A stretch of DNA of 64,000 nt from Polytrichum commune. Taxonomy: Eukaryota; Streptophyta; Polytrichopsida; Polytrichales; Polytrichaceae. The position numbers and the translations under genes are program-made. The stretch covers positions 15,064,001-15,128,000 of the forward strand of contig OX485806.1 in assembly GCA_950295325.1 (NCBI GenBank), read 5' to 3'. This document shows, piece by piece, positions 1-12,757 of the stretch (position 1 is the stretch's first letter; the number at the start of each line of letters is the position of its first letter). A model generated the notes under the pieces. That model did no database searches. It had not been told where the DNA came from and saw nothing but the letters and a program-made list of their open reading frames with translations.

Positions 1-589
1 ATGACGGTTTTTTCATCCCTTATCATTCAAAAGTGGATAGATATTAGTTGTCCCACATCATCTCCCACCAATTCTTAGCTGGGTCGCTTGAGGGTATTTT
101 CAGTTATATCCGACTCTCAGATTTGAAATGCGGTTCTCAGCCTTGTACTGGGAAAATACCATGTGGATTGTAAATGAAACTTTCACAGTGTATTGTGTCA
201 ATTTGAACTCTTGGCGACTTGGCTTTTTACATTCTCTCTTCAATTCACTCTTTTCTTTTTATGAGCGCTCTTACGTTCTTTTTCTCTCAATTGCTAAGTT
301 TGAGACTCTAAGTTCGTTTTCAATTATGTCACACGTTCACTTCCAATTATGATCACTCTCGCTCAATTTATTTATTTATTTTTAAAAGAATCTTTTTATG
401 AAGGTTTGTTTCTTTGAGACTTTTGGTTCTTATTTTCACTGAAATCATTTTACAGTAAAAAAAACAAAATATCCGCTATAAGACAAAGAACTATGAGAGA
501 TATGTTCTTAAGCAAAATGCAATCTGATTTGGTTGTGTTAGAAGTAGCTGCCCTTTTACAATCAGTCTTATCAAATTCAAAATAATAGC
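1..589. other. AT-rich intergenic DNA, no gene seen
   Basis: Short open frames occur here, but none has recognisable protein motifs and all are shorter than expected for a gene. I see no repeat shared with the rest of the window. Confidence 0.5.
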
Positions 590-2300
590 TATTTAATGTT
601 AAAGTGGCAAAAAAAGCTTGGAAAAATGTATGGTATGAACAATTTAATTAGATATAATATACTTCAAAGTTGGGCAAATTTTATTTGGTAAATTTTATAG
701 AGATAAAAATGCTAAAAATGTATATGGTAAGGATGGATTTGGTAATATTAGAGTTATATTTTTTAAGACCATCAGAACTCTAAGAAACACAAAATGTAAG
801 CTGGATAGTAATACAACAAAGTGAGAAAGTTATGGACAAAATATTAGAGCAACTAATGAATGTTGTGATGAACCCCTTCTAACCCTATTCAAATAATTTT
901 TTTCAAAAAATATCTAGCTCTATGTGAATTTTTAGTTGCAAGGACGTTAAGTTGTACTGAATCAATGTATCATGATGAGAGTTCTTACGCTGAAATGCTA
1001 ATTTGCATCTCAAACGTTCTCCAAAAATCAATTTTAGATGAGATTAGAAATTCAAATTTCTTTGGGTTGATGATAGATGGGTCTATTGATATTAGTGTAA
1101 CATACTTTGTAATGGTCTTTGCTACTTTTATGAAATAAATAAATACCTAAAACTATCTTTTTGGATTTACTTGACATTCTTGATGGTAAAAAAAAATACA
1201 AATTATTTACGATTATTTGCTGAAATCGATTGAAGAGTGAAATTTGGACATGCAAAAGTGTGTTGGATTTGAATACAATAAAGCAACCCCAATGTTTGGG
1301 CAAATATTAAGTGTAGCAATTATCCCATTTGTCACATCTGTCCATTGCATTACTCATAAGACCAACTTAACAACTTTAGAGGCTGCAAAGTCTATAGAGC
1401 GCAAGTCTTTGCCTACTAAAATTGATGCTATGGCTAAATTTTTAGCTGTTTATTTTTAAAAAATTGGAAAGAAAATTGTGCCATTCATGAAATTAGGAGA
1501 AAATAAATGACGCACAAAAGACCATAAAAAGATATTGTAAGATTAGATGGTTGTCTAGATTTCAGGTAATTTCCACATTATATGATTTTTTGGAATTTAT
1601 GATTGCGTATTTTCATAATGTGCTTAAAACAAAGATGATAAAATAATCCCTCTTCTTTATGAAAAATTGAGAAATTTCGGGTTCACTTATATTTTTATTT
1701 TGGTTGAATTTATTCATGGTTTGACTATTTTGTCTAAACTTTTTCAGTATAAATTTGTAGATGTGACAAACATTGGATTACTTGTCAAAACATATATTGA
1801 GTTTATTCGCGGTATGTTCAATGTTGTGGACAACACTGACCTAAATGAAGATACCTTCTATAATTTTTTTGGATATCATATTATTTCATACCATGGCTCT
1901 CAAGGTGGATATATTTAGGGATTGTCCTTTGATATTAGAGGTGCAAAGTTTCATGAAAGATGACATAATAAGAAATATAATATATGATGATTTGGAAAGT
2001 ATATTGTTTTTTAGAAGTTATATGCTAAATCAATTATCAAAGCCTTGAAGACGCGTTTCTAGGATAATAATCTAATATCCGCTTTTAAAGTTCTTAATCT
2101 TTTTAACATGCTTTCAAGGAGCGTGAACTTGGTTTTATGGGGTGTGACAAATTTAGAAGTTTTTTTAAAGTATTATGATGTGCAAAAATATATTGGGAGT
2201 AAGAGTCTTTCATCCCTTGTAAATTCATATGCATGTGAAAATTTATTTTTTGATTTCAAATTGCAATGAATGGTGGATTAGATTGGTGTAACATTTAGAG
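590..2300 (+). pseudogene. Decayed hAT-type transposase (ZNF862/ZMYM-like lineage)
   Basis: Conceptual translation across several frames gives the ordered hallmarks of hAT transposases of the ZNF862/ZMYM-like type. Near 1040-1100 there is an FFGLMIDGSIDISV block holding the first catalytic Asp. At 1325-1460 follows SVHCITHKTNLTTLEAAKS, the usual SVHCIAHRTNLAALEA block. At 1650-1860 comes LYEKLRNFGFTYIF and then FQYKFVDVTNIGLLVK. Near 2040-2110 lies a block resembling the AFKVLNLFNM segment. Multiple stops and frameshifts separate the blocks, so no functional protein can be made. The C-terminal dimerisation region was not identified with certainty, although AT-rich sequence up to about 2620 may belong to it. 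Terminal inverted repeats and an 8-bp target duplication were not found. The family assignment rests on motif order recalled for this family and is fairly secure; the exact borders are not. Confidence 0.7.
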
Positions 2301-3170
2301 ACCTTTGGGCTATGGTAACATGAGTTTTTATTTATTTATTTATATATTTTTAAAAGTGAAGTATGCTAATATTTTGGTTTTGATCACATTTTGGTTGAGC
2401 TATGGCAAAATTCGACTAAGTGGAGGTATTTATATTATCACCTTGGAAAAATTATTTTAGTGGCCAACCTTATATGGAGGATGAACATGATATTATGGTT
2501 TCACAATCTTGTATGTATATTTGTGGTTACTTTGTTATTGTATTCATTTTTTTTCAGCAAACTTCAAATCAAATTTCAATTCATCTAAATGTGATGAGGC
2601 AAGAATCATTGGCCTTCTAATGGAGAATAGCTAAGCCAATCTAATTCATGCCAAGGATATTTTATAATGTTCATTTTATACATAAGTGTGTGCATTTCAG
2701 TTTTTTCCCTGTCATTGTCTTTTGTTAAGTGTTATTTTAAATGTTTTGGAGTGCTCATTTGATGTTAAAGGGTATTGAATTCATACTTTTAAATGTTGAT
2801 TTGATGTTTTTTTAGTATTGTTTTCATGTATTATTGGGGGTGTTTTATATTTTCCTACTTGAATATTTTTGATTTTTTGATTTTAAATGAAATTTTATCA
2901 TATATAGTAATCAAAGGTGTAATAATGCGCAAATTCCCTTAAACTGATGAATGGCCTTCAACTTAGTATTTGAACCGAGTTCTTATTTGATTTGTCGGTT
3001 TTGTAATCGATTGGTTATACAAACTTAGGGAAAATGATTGGGAAGCCAAAACCGTTAGGTTTTCTTATTGAATTAAGTGACTAAGCTTAGGCATCAACTG
3101 GATGACCATGGTGAACTACAAAATATGCAGCGGTTGATTGTGGAAAGAGGGGCAAAAATCTAAGTCAACT
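2301..3170. other. AT-rich intergenic DNA, possibly the tail of the hAT remnant
   Basis: Two overlapping short frames at 2391-2620 show no motif I recognise. The rest is T-rich low-complexity sequence. Confidence 0.4.
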
Positions 3171-3427
3171 ATCATTATATTCATTAATTTGGGATTTTTT
3201 TGGCATTTTGAGACAGTTACAAATATAAGAATATGGATAAAATCACACAGATATTGGAGAATGTTGTAAGATGCAAATACTTTGAAGCGGGTGTTCATAT
3301 CAAGAACCCAATTAAGAACTCATATCAAGATGGTTTAATAAGGACGACCCAAACATTAGACCATGTTGTTGTGGTCCATATATTAATTTGAGACTAGAGA
3401 ACGTCTCAAATTAACGAATATTATGAT
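3171..3427. mobile_element. 257-bp MITE, copy 1
   Basis: The element is bounded by terminal inverted repeats starting ATCATTATATTCATTAATTT and ending in the complement of ATCATAATATTCGTTAATTT. A second copy lies in opposite orientation at 28005-28260. Near its right end is a 10-bp palindrome (AATTTGAGAC, 8-nt loop, GTCTCAAATT) that is also present in copy 2. No coding capacity is seen. Confidence 0.7.
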
Positions 3428-3764
3428 AACTCCATAAACTCCTTGTTCCTTGACACTCATAAATGCAACATAAGTTAAATAATATTTTATAACATTAAAT
3501 GAAGTTTCAAAATACAAGAAAGGAGTTTCACTCCATTTTCACTCTTCTAGGATGGACGAAGACATCTATAGAGGTTTGCTGGAGCTGTTTCACATGGAGG
3601 AGATCGATCTCTTTCTCAAACTTTTCTAGTTCCTTAACTAGATGCATAACATTAGTAAACCTTTGCTTAAGATAATGACGTGAAGTTTGAAGAGAAGAAT
3701 GCACATGCTGTAACGCATAGGGGTTACAAATTTAGATATAAGAGGTTTAGTGTCATCTTCTTCC

Positions 3765-4150
3765 TCAAGAAAACTATAAACCATTGCAGGAGACTTGGAA
3801 GTCAAATTTTGGACAAACACAACTCACTTGTTAGATGTCAAATTAAACAAAAAATACCACCGTTGGAATTGTCTTTTAATTGTCTTTATGATCATATGTG
3901 ATTTGACCTACAAATATGAAAGTTGCAAGTAACATACTCAAGAATTTGAGCACTCTTAAGATAACTCTCAACTCATGTAGGAGACTTGGAAGGTAGATTT
4001 GGAACAAGCATAACTCACTTGTTAGATGTCAAATTCAACAAAACTATTATCTTTGGAATCGTCATTTTGGTAGCTTTCTAATGGGATGCGATTTGACCTA
4101 CAAATTCAAAACTCAAAAGCATCATTTGGAAGAATTCAAGCATTGGTGCA
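3765..4150. repeat. Two-unit tandem repeat, about 191-bp period
   Basis: The block around GGAGACTTGGAAG, ACTCACTTGTTAGATGTCAA and GATTTGACCTACAAAT occurs at about 3790-3920 and again at about 3981-4110. The copies have diverged, mainly by substitutions. No protein is evident. Confidence 0.65.
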
Positions 4151-7100
4151 CTATGATTCAAGCAACTAGGGCAAACTGAGTTGATGAGACTTGTGAGGAA
4201 CTTGCAATCAGTATCTTGGGACTTTATCATTTTTATTTGGGGGTTTCATTGATGTTCTATATGATATGTTATATTGTATGGTATTATATAGTATGATAGT
4301 GTATTAGCAGATATAGAGGACAAATATACAAAGAAGGGAGTAGACATTTAGGTAACACTTAACACTTAACGTCTTTGTAGTCTCCGCAAAGTAGGTAGTA
4401 GAAAAAATGTTGACACGTATAATATGTTAACACTTATAGAGGGCAGACTGTACCCACCTAGACTTGGTGGTCCACATGTTTGCTTAAGATTTCTATAACT
4501 TCAACACTTTCCCTTACCAAATGGCGATAACGAATTGGAAAGCCCGTAAGGTTCGTTATGGAGGAGAAGATTAGATGAGTTTGAATGTGTGTTGTTACAA
4601 GTAGTTTCTAAATACAATAGTAGTTTATGTATGCACATGTGGGGCAACTAGCAGCAACTAAGTAGTGGCTTGGAAAATGAAAGAGTAGTGCACTTCTCAA
4701 TGGGAGGTATCCAATGTACTGAACCTACACTTAATTTTTGGAACATGATGAGGTAGGGTATGAATTTATACCTCAAGATTGTAGTGTCCTTTTTGAACCA
4801 TGTGTGGCATGGTTGGGTGCAATTTTTTAAGACTCATTGTGTAAGGTTACTGATCATGTTTTGAAGGAGCCATTGGGGAAAGGTGTTGATGGGCCTGACC
4901 TTCATCACATGTGCGGTGCTTTGTTTTACTAGTTTTTTTGGGGCCCAGGGGGGGGGAGGCACTCATAGTAGATTACTGGAGACACCTGCGACAAACACTT
5001 ATTTTCAAGGGGGGTATTATCTTTAAGAATTATAATATTAGGAGTCCTTGAAGTAGAAAAAAATCTACTGAGCTTAAAATTTTAATACCCTATTGGTAAT
5101 TAGAAATCTAGAATGCATTCATGATTCCCTTATTTTCTTACAATTTTTCAATAGCCTTTAATTTTTAGCCAAGGGTGGGGGGGGGGGGGTTGAGTGCATT
5201 GTGAATTGGCATTTTAACAACAAGATTGTGTTGTTGTGGTACAACAAGAAGAAATCACAATAGAAATTAATTACACCAACAAGATTGTAATGGAGAATGG
5301 AAGTAGAGTGCAACCTTAAACTTTAGTGTGTTAAGAAACACAACTATCCAACATTTGCAGGATAGCAAGAGTTCGTACAACATTTGCAAAAGAATTTCAA
5401 ACACCAAATATTGTCTCAAATATACCCCTTCGTGTCAACGTTTAAACATAATGGAGTTCAAAGTATCCTTAATGAAGAGAAACCTCCATGGAATAAAATT
5501 GAGCCCTTCATCTTCTTTGATGAAGCAAAATGTGGTCCCTTACACATGTTATATTACATGGTACTTTTTATTATTTATTAAAATTTTAAAATTTTAAAAT
5601 AATATATTTGGTTTCCAACATTAATTTGCCCCATGTATTTTATACAAAAATCTTCAAAATTTTACCTTGAATGAATATTAAATACCTTATATTTTATTGC
5701 ACGTCGTTTCTAAAATACTGCTATTGCCCCCCCCCCCCCCGGCGGGTGTTTGGGTGATAGATGGGTTGTGTTGATGTGTGATTTTGTAGGCCATTCCATG
5801 CTGCAGTGGGCATGGTCGAAAGACCCTTCGTTTCCCCTGTGCAATCATTTTTGTATACATTGAACCTTAGATGTAGCCAAATTTTGATGTACCTTGGATT
5901 GTATTCGCCACATTTACGTTAACACCTTAGGAACTGGAAACCATGTTTCAACTCTACGTTGGCAAAACATAGGCACAAAACTGTGCCCAAACAAACTATA
6001 TCTCATCACATACTTAGACCTTCTAGGACATGTCATCGCATTCACCATACCCGAAATCATCCCACCTTGCCAATTTGGACTCCTTTGAACCTTCTAAAAG
6101 TGCCAAAGTAGCTAGCCAACACATGGACCAAGAGCTAACGAAGACACCCACCCTCTTCTTCCTTTTTTAAAAACATTGACCCTAGTACCTAAGTAAGGCT
6201 TTAGCAATGTCGAAAGAGATTTTTGGGCGTAATCGGTCAAAATTCTAGTGTTCATGTTGTAATCTTCCGGGCCGTCTTGACTAATTCAAGGTATATTCCA
6301 TAGATTCTCTTAAAATGAGGGGTAATATTCTTGAAGCCTTGAACTTCAACCGGTAATTTCTCAAACTCAATGGGTTCATTTGTAACTAGCGGTTGGTACT
6401 TCCGGTTCGTTCATTGGTCATAATTCATACCTTAGGGAATGAGGGCACTTGGTCAATGGTCCAATGTGTGTACGACCGGTCCATGTTAATTCTAGCGAAT
6501 GGGATTTAAGACGACCTCCGTACTTGGTGGATGTGGCCCATGGCTTTGTCCCTTGGATGAATGTGGAGACCCAACCCCTTTTTCATCTCGAACCTGCTCC
6601 TAGAGTAGTATGGGGTTTTAGGGTCTAAAAGTTACCGAGCATCTATGAGAAAAATAGTCGTCCATTGACACTTTTGGAATGGGATGCGAGTTTCATTGTG
6701 TAATTTTCCTTATCCACTTACAACAATTTATGTGCATTTATGAGAGCAAGACAATTGCTTGCTTTTGATCAAACTTGAGAAGACCCAAAGGTCGCAACGA
6801 AGAAGGTTTCGAAACGAGAGTCATTGTCAATTTGGATGACGAGGTGATGAATAGATTAATATTTTGACAAATGTGTGAGAGGATTTGAGATTTGAGATTT
6901 GGAGTTTGTATGCCTCTTTTAAAGCAGGTTAAATTTTTAGTGAGCATGTGATGGATGTCACACATATTGGGCCTGGGTGCCATGTTTGGACATGTTTGAT
7001 TTGGGGTGTTGCCCACATTGATGGAGGTGCTCTATGCATTTCATTTAATCTAATCTAGACTATTCATCATCTATCCATGTTTTTTTTTTGGGGCAATCAT

Positions 7101-7382
7101 TAGATGATGTCAACCATAGATGGGATGCATGGGATGCTTGCTACCACAAGACATATATCATACACGCCACTCTAATCAACATGGCACATTCATTTTGAAG
7201 CCACACCAAATCAATTATGTGAGTTGGTTGATGCTTGTAATGGACAATCATTCAGGGTGCCAAACAAGCCTCAATGAGCTCTCGTGAGCTCCAACAACAC
7301 ATTGTATGATCATATTCCTTCGTTTCAAAGTAGAACCACATGCATTATTTACATGTCAAATCTTTCTTCAATCATGCATGAG
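4151..7382. other. Intergenic DNA with long G and C homopolymers
   Basis: No gene is recognised. Pure G or C runs occur at about 4948-4956, 5177-5189 (13 G) and 5727-5740 (14 C). Open frames at 5328-5597, 5894-6088 and 6738-7016 carry no motif I can name. Confidence 0.4.
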
Positions 7383-7441
7383 GCCACATGACACGACAAT
7401 GAGGTGTCAAGTCTCGAGACCTCATTGTCATGTCATGTGGC
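7383..7441. repeat. Short near-perfect inverted repeat (foldback)
   Basis: Arms of about 23 nt (GCCACATGACACGACAATGA outward) pair with one visible mismatch. Imperfect pairing continues about 10 nt further out. The size and pairing resemble a MITE or a miRNA-like foldback. Expression is unknown. Confidence 0.6.
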
Positions 7442-7990
7442 TTCCATGAAGTTGGAGGTGCCCACAATAAGACCGCATACTTTTTAGCAGGGTGAATTGA
7501 CTTCTCTTTCATGAAGACACATATATATATATATATATAGCATTTATATCTACAATATGTTTGTAATGGAACTGCCAACCCACTTCAAGAATTGGCACAA
7601 ACTTACACAACAAAATAATAATAAATACCCTTGACGTAGCCCCAACACCATGGTCCCACCCCAGGGGGTGGACTCTTCATTAGAACCCTAAATGATGTGC
7701 GTGGGTCACTACAAAATTAAACTCCCTATATACCAAAAGTTTATAGAGAAAAACAAATGTATACATACTAACGATAGGCTAGAAAATGGACTCATGTATT
7801 ATACTAAGCTTTTCAATTTAGTGTGGTAAATACATCCATTACATATACATAATATAGAACATGAATGAAATGTGCCTTTTTTGCATACAAAATCCACTTT
7901 CAATTTCTATTTAAAATGTCATTGAACATTTTTTCATCCATAGCATATAACTCAACGATTGCATCAAACAAACAAAGACAAGAGCACAAT

Positions 7991-8328
7991 AGAGTTATCC
8001 TTTAACTCAACCGGAGTTTTAGTAGGGAGTTGGTTGTTTCGCATGCATAACTTTCCATGTTCGGTAAGTTGTGGGTGCATGCTTGGAGTCAATGTGGAGG
8101 TTTGAACGAAGAACCTTCCATATTAGTTCATTGGGTACCAAACTCATTGTGGCATCTCTTGGCATGCCAAAATGAGTTTGGTACCCAATGAACTAATATG
8201 GAAGGTCCTTCGTTCAAACCTCCACATTGACTCCAAGCATGCACCCACAACTTACCGAACATGGAAAGTTATGCATGCGAAACAACCAACTCCCTACTAA
8301 AACTCCGGTTGAGTTAAAGGATAACTCT
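7991..8328. repeat. Long near-perfect hairpin, 164-bp arms
   Basis: Left arm 7991-8154 and right arm 8165-8328 are reverse complements with only two differences that I can see, separated by a loop of about 10 nt. Diverged sequence matching the right arm recurs once as a single arm at about 46735-46935. The family is therefore a dispersed repeat, and this copy has been duplicated in inverted orientation recently. A transcript through it would form an almost fully paired double-stranded RNA. Confidence 0.85.
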
Positions 8329-8447
8329 AATAGCTTAGCCTTAATCTGGAAAGAAAAACTCAAAGGAGCTCATGAGTGCTCAAAGGGCCTCCAATTTTGT
8401 AAATACCTAGAACACTTATGCAAACCCTATAAAAATTGAAGAGGATA

Positions 8448-8690
8448 TAGTCATTTAGGACTATTACCATAAGATAACAATGGATGAAAACGTGAATTGG
8501 ATGCTTGCAACCAACATTTACATTGTTAGTTAATTCTCTAAACCTCAGAGCCCCCTTTTGTACATCTACCTTACTTAAAAAATCACATTAAAAAAAATTC
8601 TTTTTAAATATACACACTAGAAAGAATAAACACCTCTTCCTTAGTGTTCATATATGGCATGAAAAATCCACCCCTTGAGGGCCAACTATG
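8448..8690. repeat. Dispersed repeat, copy 1 (partner at 9335-9545)
   Basis: The block shares the order GACTATTACC, ATGAATTGGAT-like sequence, TCTCTAAACCT, TTTTTAAATRTACACACTAGA and ATACCTCT-like sequence with 9335-9545 in the same orientation. A related start, GGACTCTTCATT then GCGTGGGTCA, occurs at 7660-7715 and 9270-9310. The copies are diverged and non-coding. Confidence 0.6.
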
Positions 8691-9334
8691 CAATGACTTA
8701 ATCGGCTACATAACATTACTGAACTAATGAGCTGTGTTCATGGGCCCAACAATAGATTCAAAAATAAAGACTCCAGGTGTCACTATCCCACTACTTCAGA
8801 TTGAATTTGAAATTAGGGTAGTTGAACACAATTCGTCAGCTGAGTAATGTTATGTAGACCTCTACATTGTTTTTGCTATTAATAAAATATCACCAGATGC
8901 ACAAGTTACATTCGGCAAAAACATGTTTTTTTCAATTACTAAGTATTTTGGAATATTTCTCAAACATATTACAAATTTTGAACGTTTTTTGAGCACTGAG
9001 TTTGCCTAATAGCAAGAAATCCATATGATGTGTCCAATACATCTACCGTAAGGTGCTTCTTGGTTTCTCTTTATGATGTTCAACTACAATATTGACGTGG
9101 AATTGTGAGTGGAACTCGACGAATGTAAGATTTCCGTGTGTCAAAAAATGAAGAATACTTGTATATTAAGTATCATAATAAGAAGCACTCTAGAATATCA
9201 AACCATAATTAATATCTATGAACGTGCAAAATAATGGTTGACAACATCAACCTCCCTATCCCTTGGGTGTGGACTCTTCATTGGAAACCTATACGATATG
9301 CGTGGGTCAGTCACCATATGGATTTGACAGTTAT

Positions 9335-9545
9335 TGAGGACTATTACAATATGACAACCATGGTTAAAAACATGAATTGGATGAAACTAACACATTAGTT
9401 GTCAAGTTTTTCTCTAAACCTTAGGACTCTCATTTAGACATTTAACTTTGCTTCAAAAATCTTAATAGCTTTTTTAAATGTACACACTAGAGAGAAAAAT
9501 AATACCTATCCCTTCTGTATATTATGTATGGTAATGCCTCAAATA
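9335..9545. repeat. Dispersed repeat, copy 2 (partner at 8448-8690)
   Basis: Same family and orientation as 8448-8690, about 890 bp downstream. The hairpin at 7991-8328 abuts the first copy, so these sequences may once have been one larger element. No coding capacity is seen. Confidence 0.6.
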
Positions 9546-9685
9546 GTACCTCTTCTTACACTCACATTAATTCATACATTGTATGCAGAGTCCACCCCCC
9601 GGGTTCCCTTCAAACAATTTACACATATTTATCTTGTCCAGGATTTCAACATCTTTAAGTTATGTTAAGAATGTCATAAGAATGT

Positions 9686-9687
<2 letters not shown>

Positions 9688-9718
<31 letters not shown>
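9688..9718. repeat. (CA)n microsatellite
   Basis: About 15 uninterrupted CA dinucleotides. Confidence 0.95.
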
Positions 9719-9719
<1 letters not shown>

Positions 9720-9883
9720 CATGAAATCTTAGGTCCACGTGTGTAAACTTTTCAATATTTTAATTGAAGTGCTTAAGACATCTAGACCTTACGAAATCCA
9801 ATGATATAAAAATTGAAGTTGCCAAATAATTCTACGTGCACATTGAGCAGTTGAGAAAAGCTATGAAAGTGCATAACTATTAT

Positions 9884-10026
9884 GCAGTGTGCGTTCGTTC
9901 GTGTGGACCCAAAGAATATAACCATGGGATGCGATTCAAACTTAACATGATGAGTCTTTGTGCATCCCATGGCTGGGCCATCCCATGATTATATTCTCAG
10001 GACCCACATGAATGAACGCACACTGC
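9884..10026. repeat. 143-bp foldback, MITE- or miRNA-precursor-like
   Basis: Outer arms begin GCAGTGTGCGTTCGTTCGTG and end in the complement of GCAGTGTGCGTTCATTCATG. Pairing continues for about 48 bp with roughly seven mismatches. Inside, the block CATCCCATG occurs twice near the turn. The size and mismatch density suit a young foldback; no target can be named. Confidence 0.7.
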
Positions 10027-12757
10027 TTGATCATGTCACGTTAGTGGCATGATTACCTAAGACTTTGAATTCTTCGCTATCGTTTATTATTTCCATTTAC
10101 TCAATCCGACGAACTATCTTCTTGTAACTTTGGTTGATCTTGTAGAACTCTGAATATATATATTTGAACCAAGAATGATTCTAAAACGACTCCGACATAT
10201 GACAAAGATAAAAATGATGATTTATGAAAAGTAAGTGGAATCTAGAATCTATCATTCATAATTCTCTTTGTATGTTGGCGTTGAATCAACTTGTTTTCAC
10301 ATCATGCTTTGATCTTAGACTTCCTTGGCCATGGGAAGAAGAAAGTGATTACTTTATTAGGGATGTTGAATACGGATTGATAAGGTGAGTGCAAATACGG
10401 CATTTAGGGTGGTCACTAACTTCTTGTCATTTGTTGTAGGTTTCAATGTGTGCATGTGTCATGGACCCATGCCTTTATAAAAAGGTGTTGTGGTACATTA
10501 CAACCTAGTTTTAACAACCTAGTTATATAACAACCTCATGTGGTCTTGTCCTATCCCCCGGCGCACACTCGACAATATCTTGCTCATTTAGTACAACGGG
10601 AGGTTACTCCATAGCTTCTTATGTTCTAGAAGTAGCCCTTATTTTTTGGTTTTTTGGAGAGTAGTATGTTTGGCTACACACTAAGTTCACAAGCGGTCAA
10701 GGTGGTGAGCTTGAGATTTTTTGTGGAGTTTAGGGTGGTTACCTTTAGATGAATTTAGGGGGTATTTGACGAATGCACAAAACTGAAGTGTCGATTTGGG
10801 TCATGACTTCTAATTGTACAGAGTAGAAATCTAATGCTATATGTATGTTTTGATAAGGTGAACAACGGCCTCTCATATAAAACAATGTCAATAAGCAATC
10901 TTAGGTTTATATTTGGAGTCTACATGTGGCCACAAACACCACAAACTAAGGGGAAATTGGAAATGTATTGAAAATGAACAAGCCCATTCAAATTGGCGAC
11001 ACATTAAATTTCACTAGCCCATAAAGCTCCTATGGGCCACTGTTTGATATACAAGGAGTGGACATCCAGGATCCGAGTTTTGCCGAGACGGCCATACCCT
11101 ACATACAAGTTCCAACTCCAATTGAATTTCTTCCTTCCCATTCACAAGAGAACTTTACACAAATAATATTGTTGAGAGTAGATTCTCATAACCAAATCAA
11201 GCAAATCAAGCGAATCTGAACTCAGAACTTGGTTGAAAAGAGAACTCAAAATTTGAGCTTCAGAAGGTGCAACAAGCTTAACTCAACCATGCATGAGGCC
11301 TTAGCGCACTGTGAACAAGCCTCAACCTCCATTGTCCCTCAAGCCACCTTCAAACCCCATCAACTCCATTCCCCTTCTAGACTTCAAGTATTGTACCCAA
11401 ATCACTAAACTCCACTAAAATCACAAGGAGGCGTCATTAATCACCACTACATCCGCAAGGTGGTGTCACTAATCACCACTACGAGAGCAAAGAGGCTACA
11501 AGGTACAAGGTGAGAGAGCAAGAGGGTGGCAACCAAAGGGTTGGAGAATAGAGGAGAAAGTAGCGACACCACTCACCCCACCAGACTAAACTTAAAGCGA
11601 CGTGAGCCCTTGGATGGGAGGATGGGCTCCATCCATGGCTCGTAATGGATCACACTGCCTACTCCCAATAATGGAGCTTAGTGGTGGGTCCCAATTCTTA
11701 GGTGACTCCACTCTGCCTATGTGAAGCTAGTTGGCACCACCTCGTACCCACTAAGAGTGGAGGTGGCACCTTTCAAGGCATAAATCCGATTTTTTAACAA
11801 GTATGTGTAAATCTATTCACTTCACTGTAGCAAAGTGGCTATTACAGTAGATATGGTATCTAGTGTCACCAATTCTAATTGTCTTGCTCACTACTATTTT
11901 AAGCTACGGTATAGTGTCACTAACACTAAATGTCAACCCAACATTATTTGTCATTGCTTGTAAAGTTTTTCGAGGATTATGGGAGCAAGCACGATGAAGT
12001 ATACAAAAGAGTGCTCCAGTATACTAAAACCATAAATATTTTGGGTAAATGCCTAAAAGTAGTAGCAAACTATTTTTTAAAGTGGATTTTTGTTTCATGG
12101 CGCCTTTTTTTGTTGTGTAAGGTACTCAAATATTGAATATGTAGATGAGATCTTGAAAAATTATAATTAAAAATATAGCTCAAAAGGTAATGGCTAAATC
12201 TAGTTTTGGACATAAATTTCATGACCTTAAATATTTTGAAGTCGGATTTTTTCTCTCTCTTCATATTCCTTGAATTCATTTTAAAGTTGAAAGCATCATC
12301 ATAAAAGGTTGTAGAAAAACATAAGATCATTATAATTTTATCATGTTTTAAATTTTTTTTAGACAATTACATGTACAATATATCTACTTGTACAGTACTT
12401 GCACCGTCTTTTACAATATGTAGAATTTTTATTCAAATAAATTCATAAAAAAAAATTGCTTGGCTTTGTAGATCAATGAATATTTCAAATGTTTAGGATT
12501 TTTTCCTTCACATAATTTAAACTTAGGATATAGTTTTAAATCACTCTCACTTAAATATATGCAAGGTAATGGAGTTGTGTACTTGACCCATGCTTGTGCC
12601 CTTGTAGAATTATAGTGTTCCAATTAGTGTCACTTACCAAGTCATTTTTCATCCAAATTTCAATCATCCATGAAAGTTCACTTATTCATAAGAAGTGTCA
12701 TCCGAAAAGTTCCCATAGGGACATAAAATACCATTTTGACGCTAAGTATCAAATTTA
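10027..12757. other. Intergenic DNA, no gene recognised
   Basis: The block near 11834-11950 contains sequence related to the CTACAC...AGTGTCA element family (see 29705-29876) but clear borders could not be set. The rest shows no conserved motif, and the open frames at 11930-12136 and 12070-12366 look spurious. Confidence 0.4.

Noticed and set aside
5328-5597. Overlapping frames with a KPPWNKIEPFIFFDEAKCG-like stretch
   Set aside because: They look somewhat protein-like, but I could not tie them to any family and no second block supports them.
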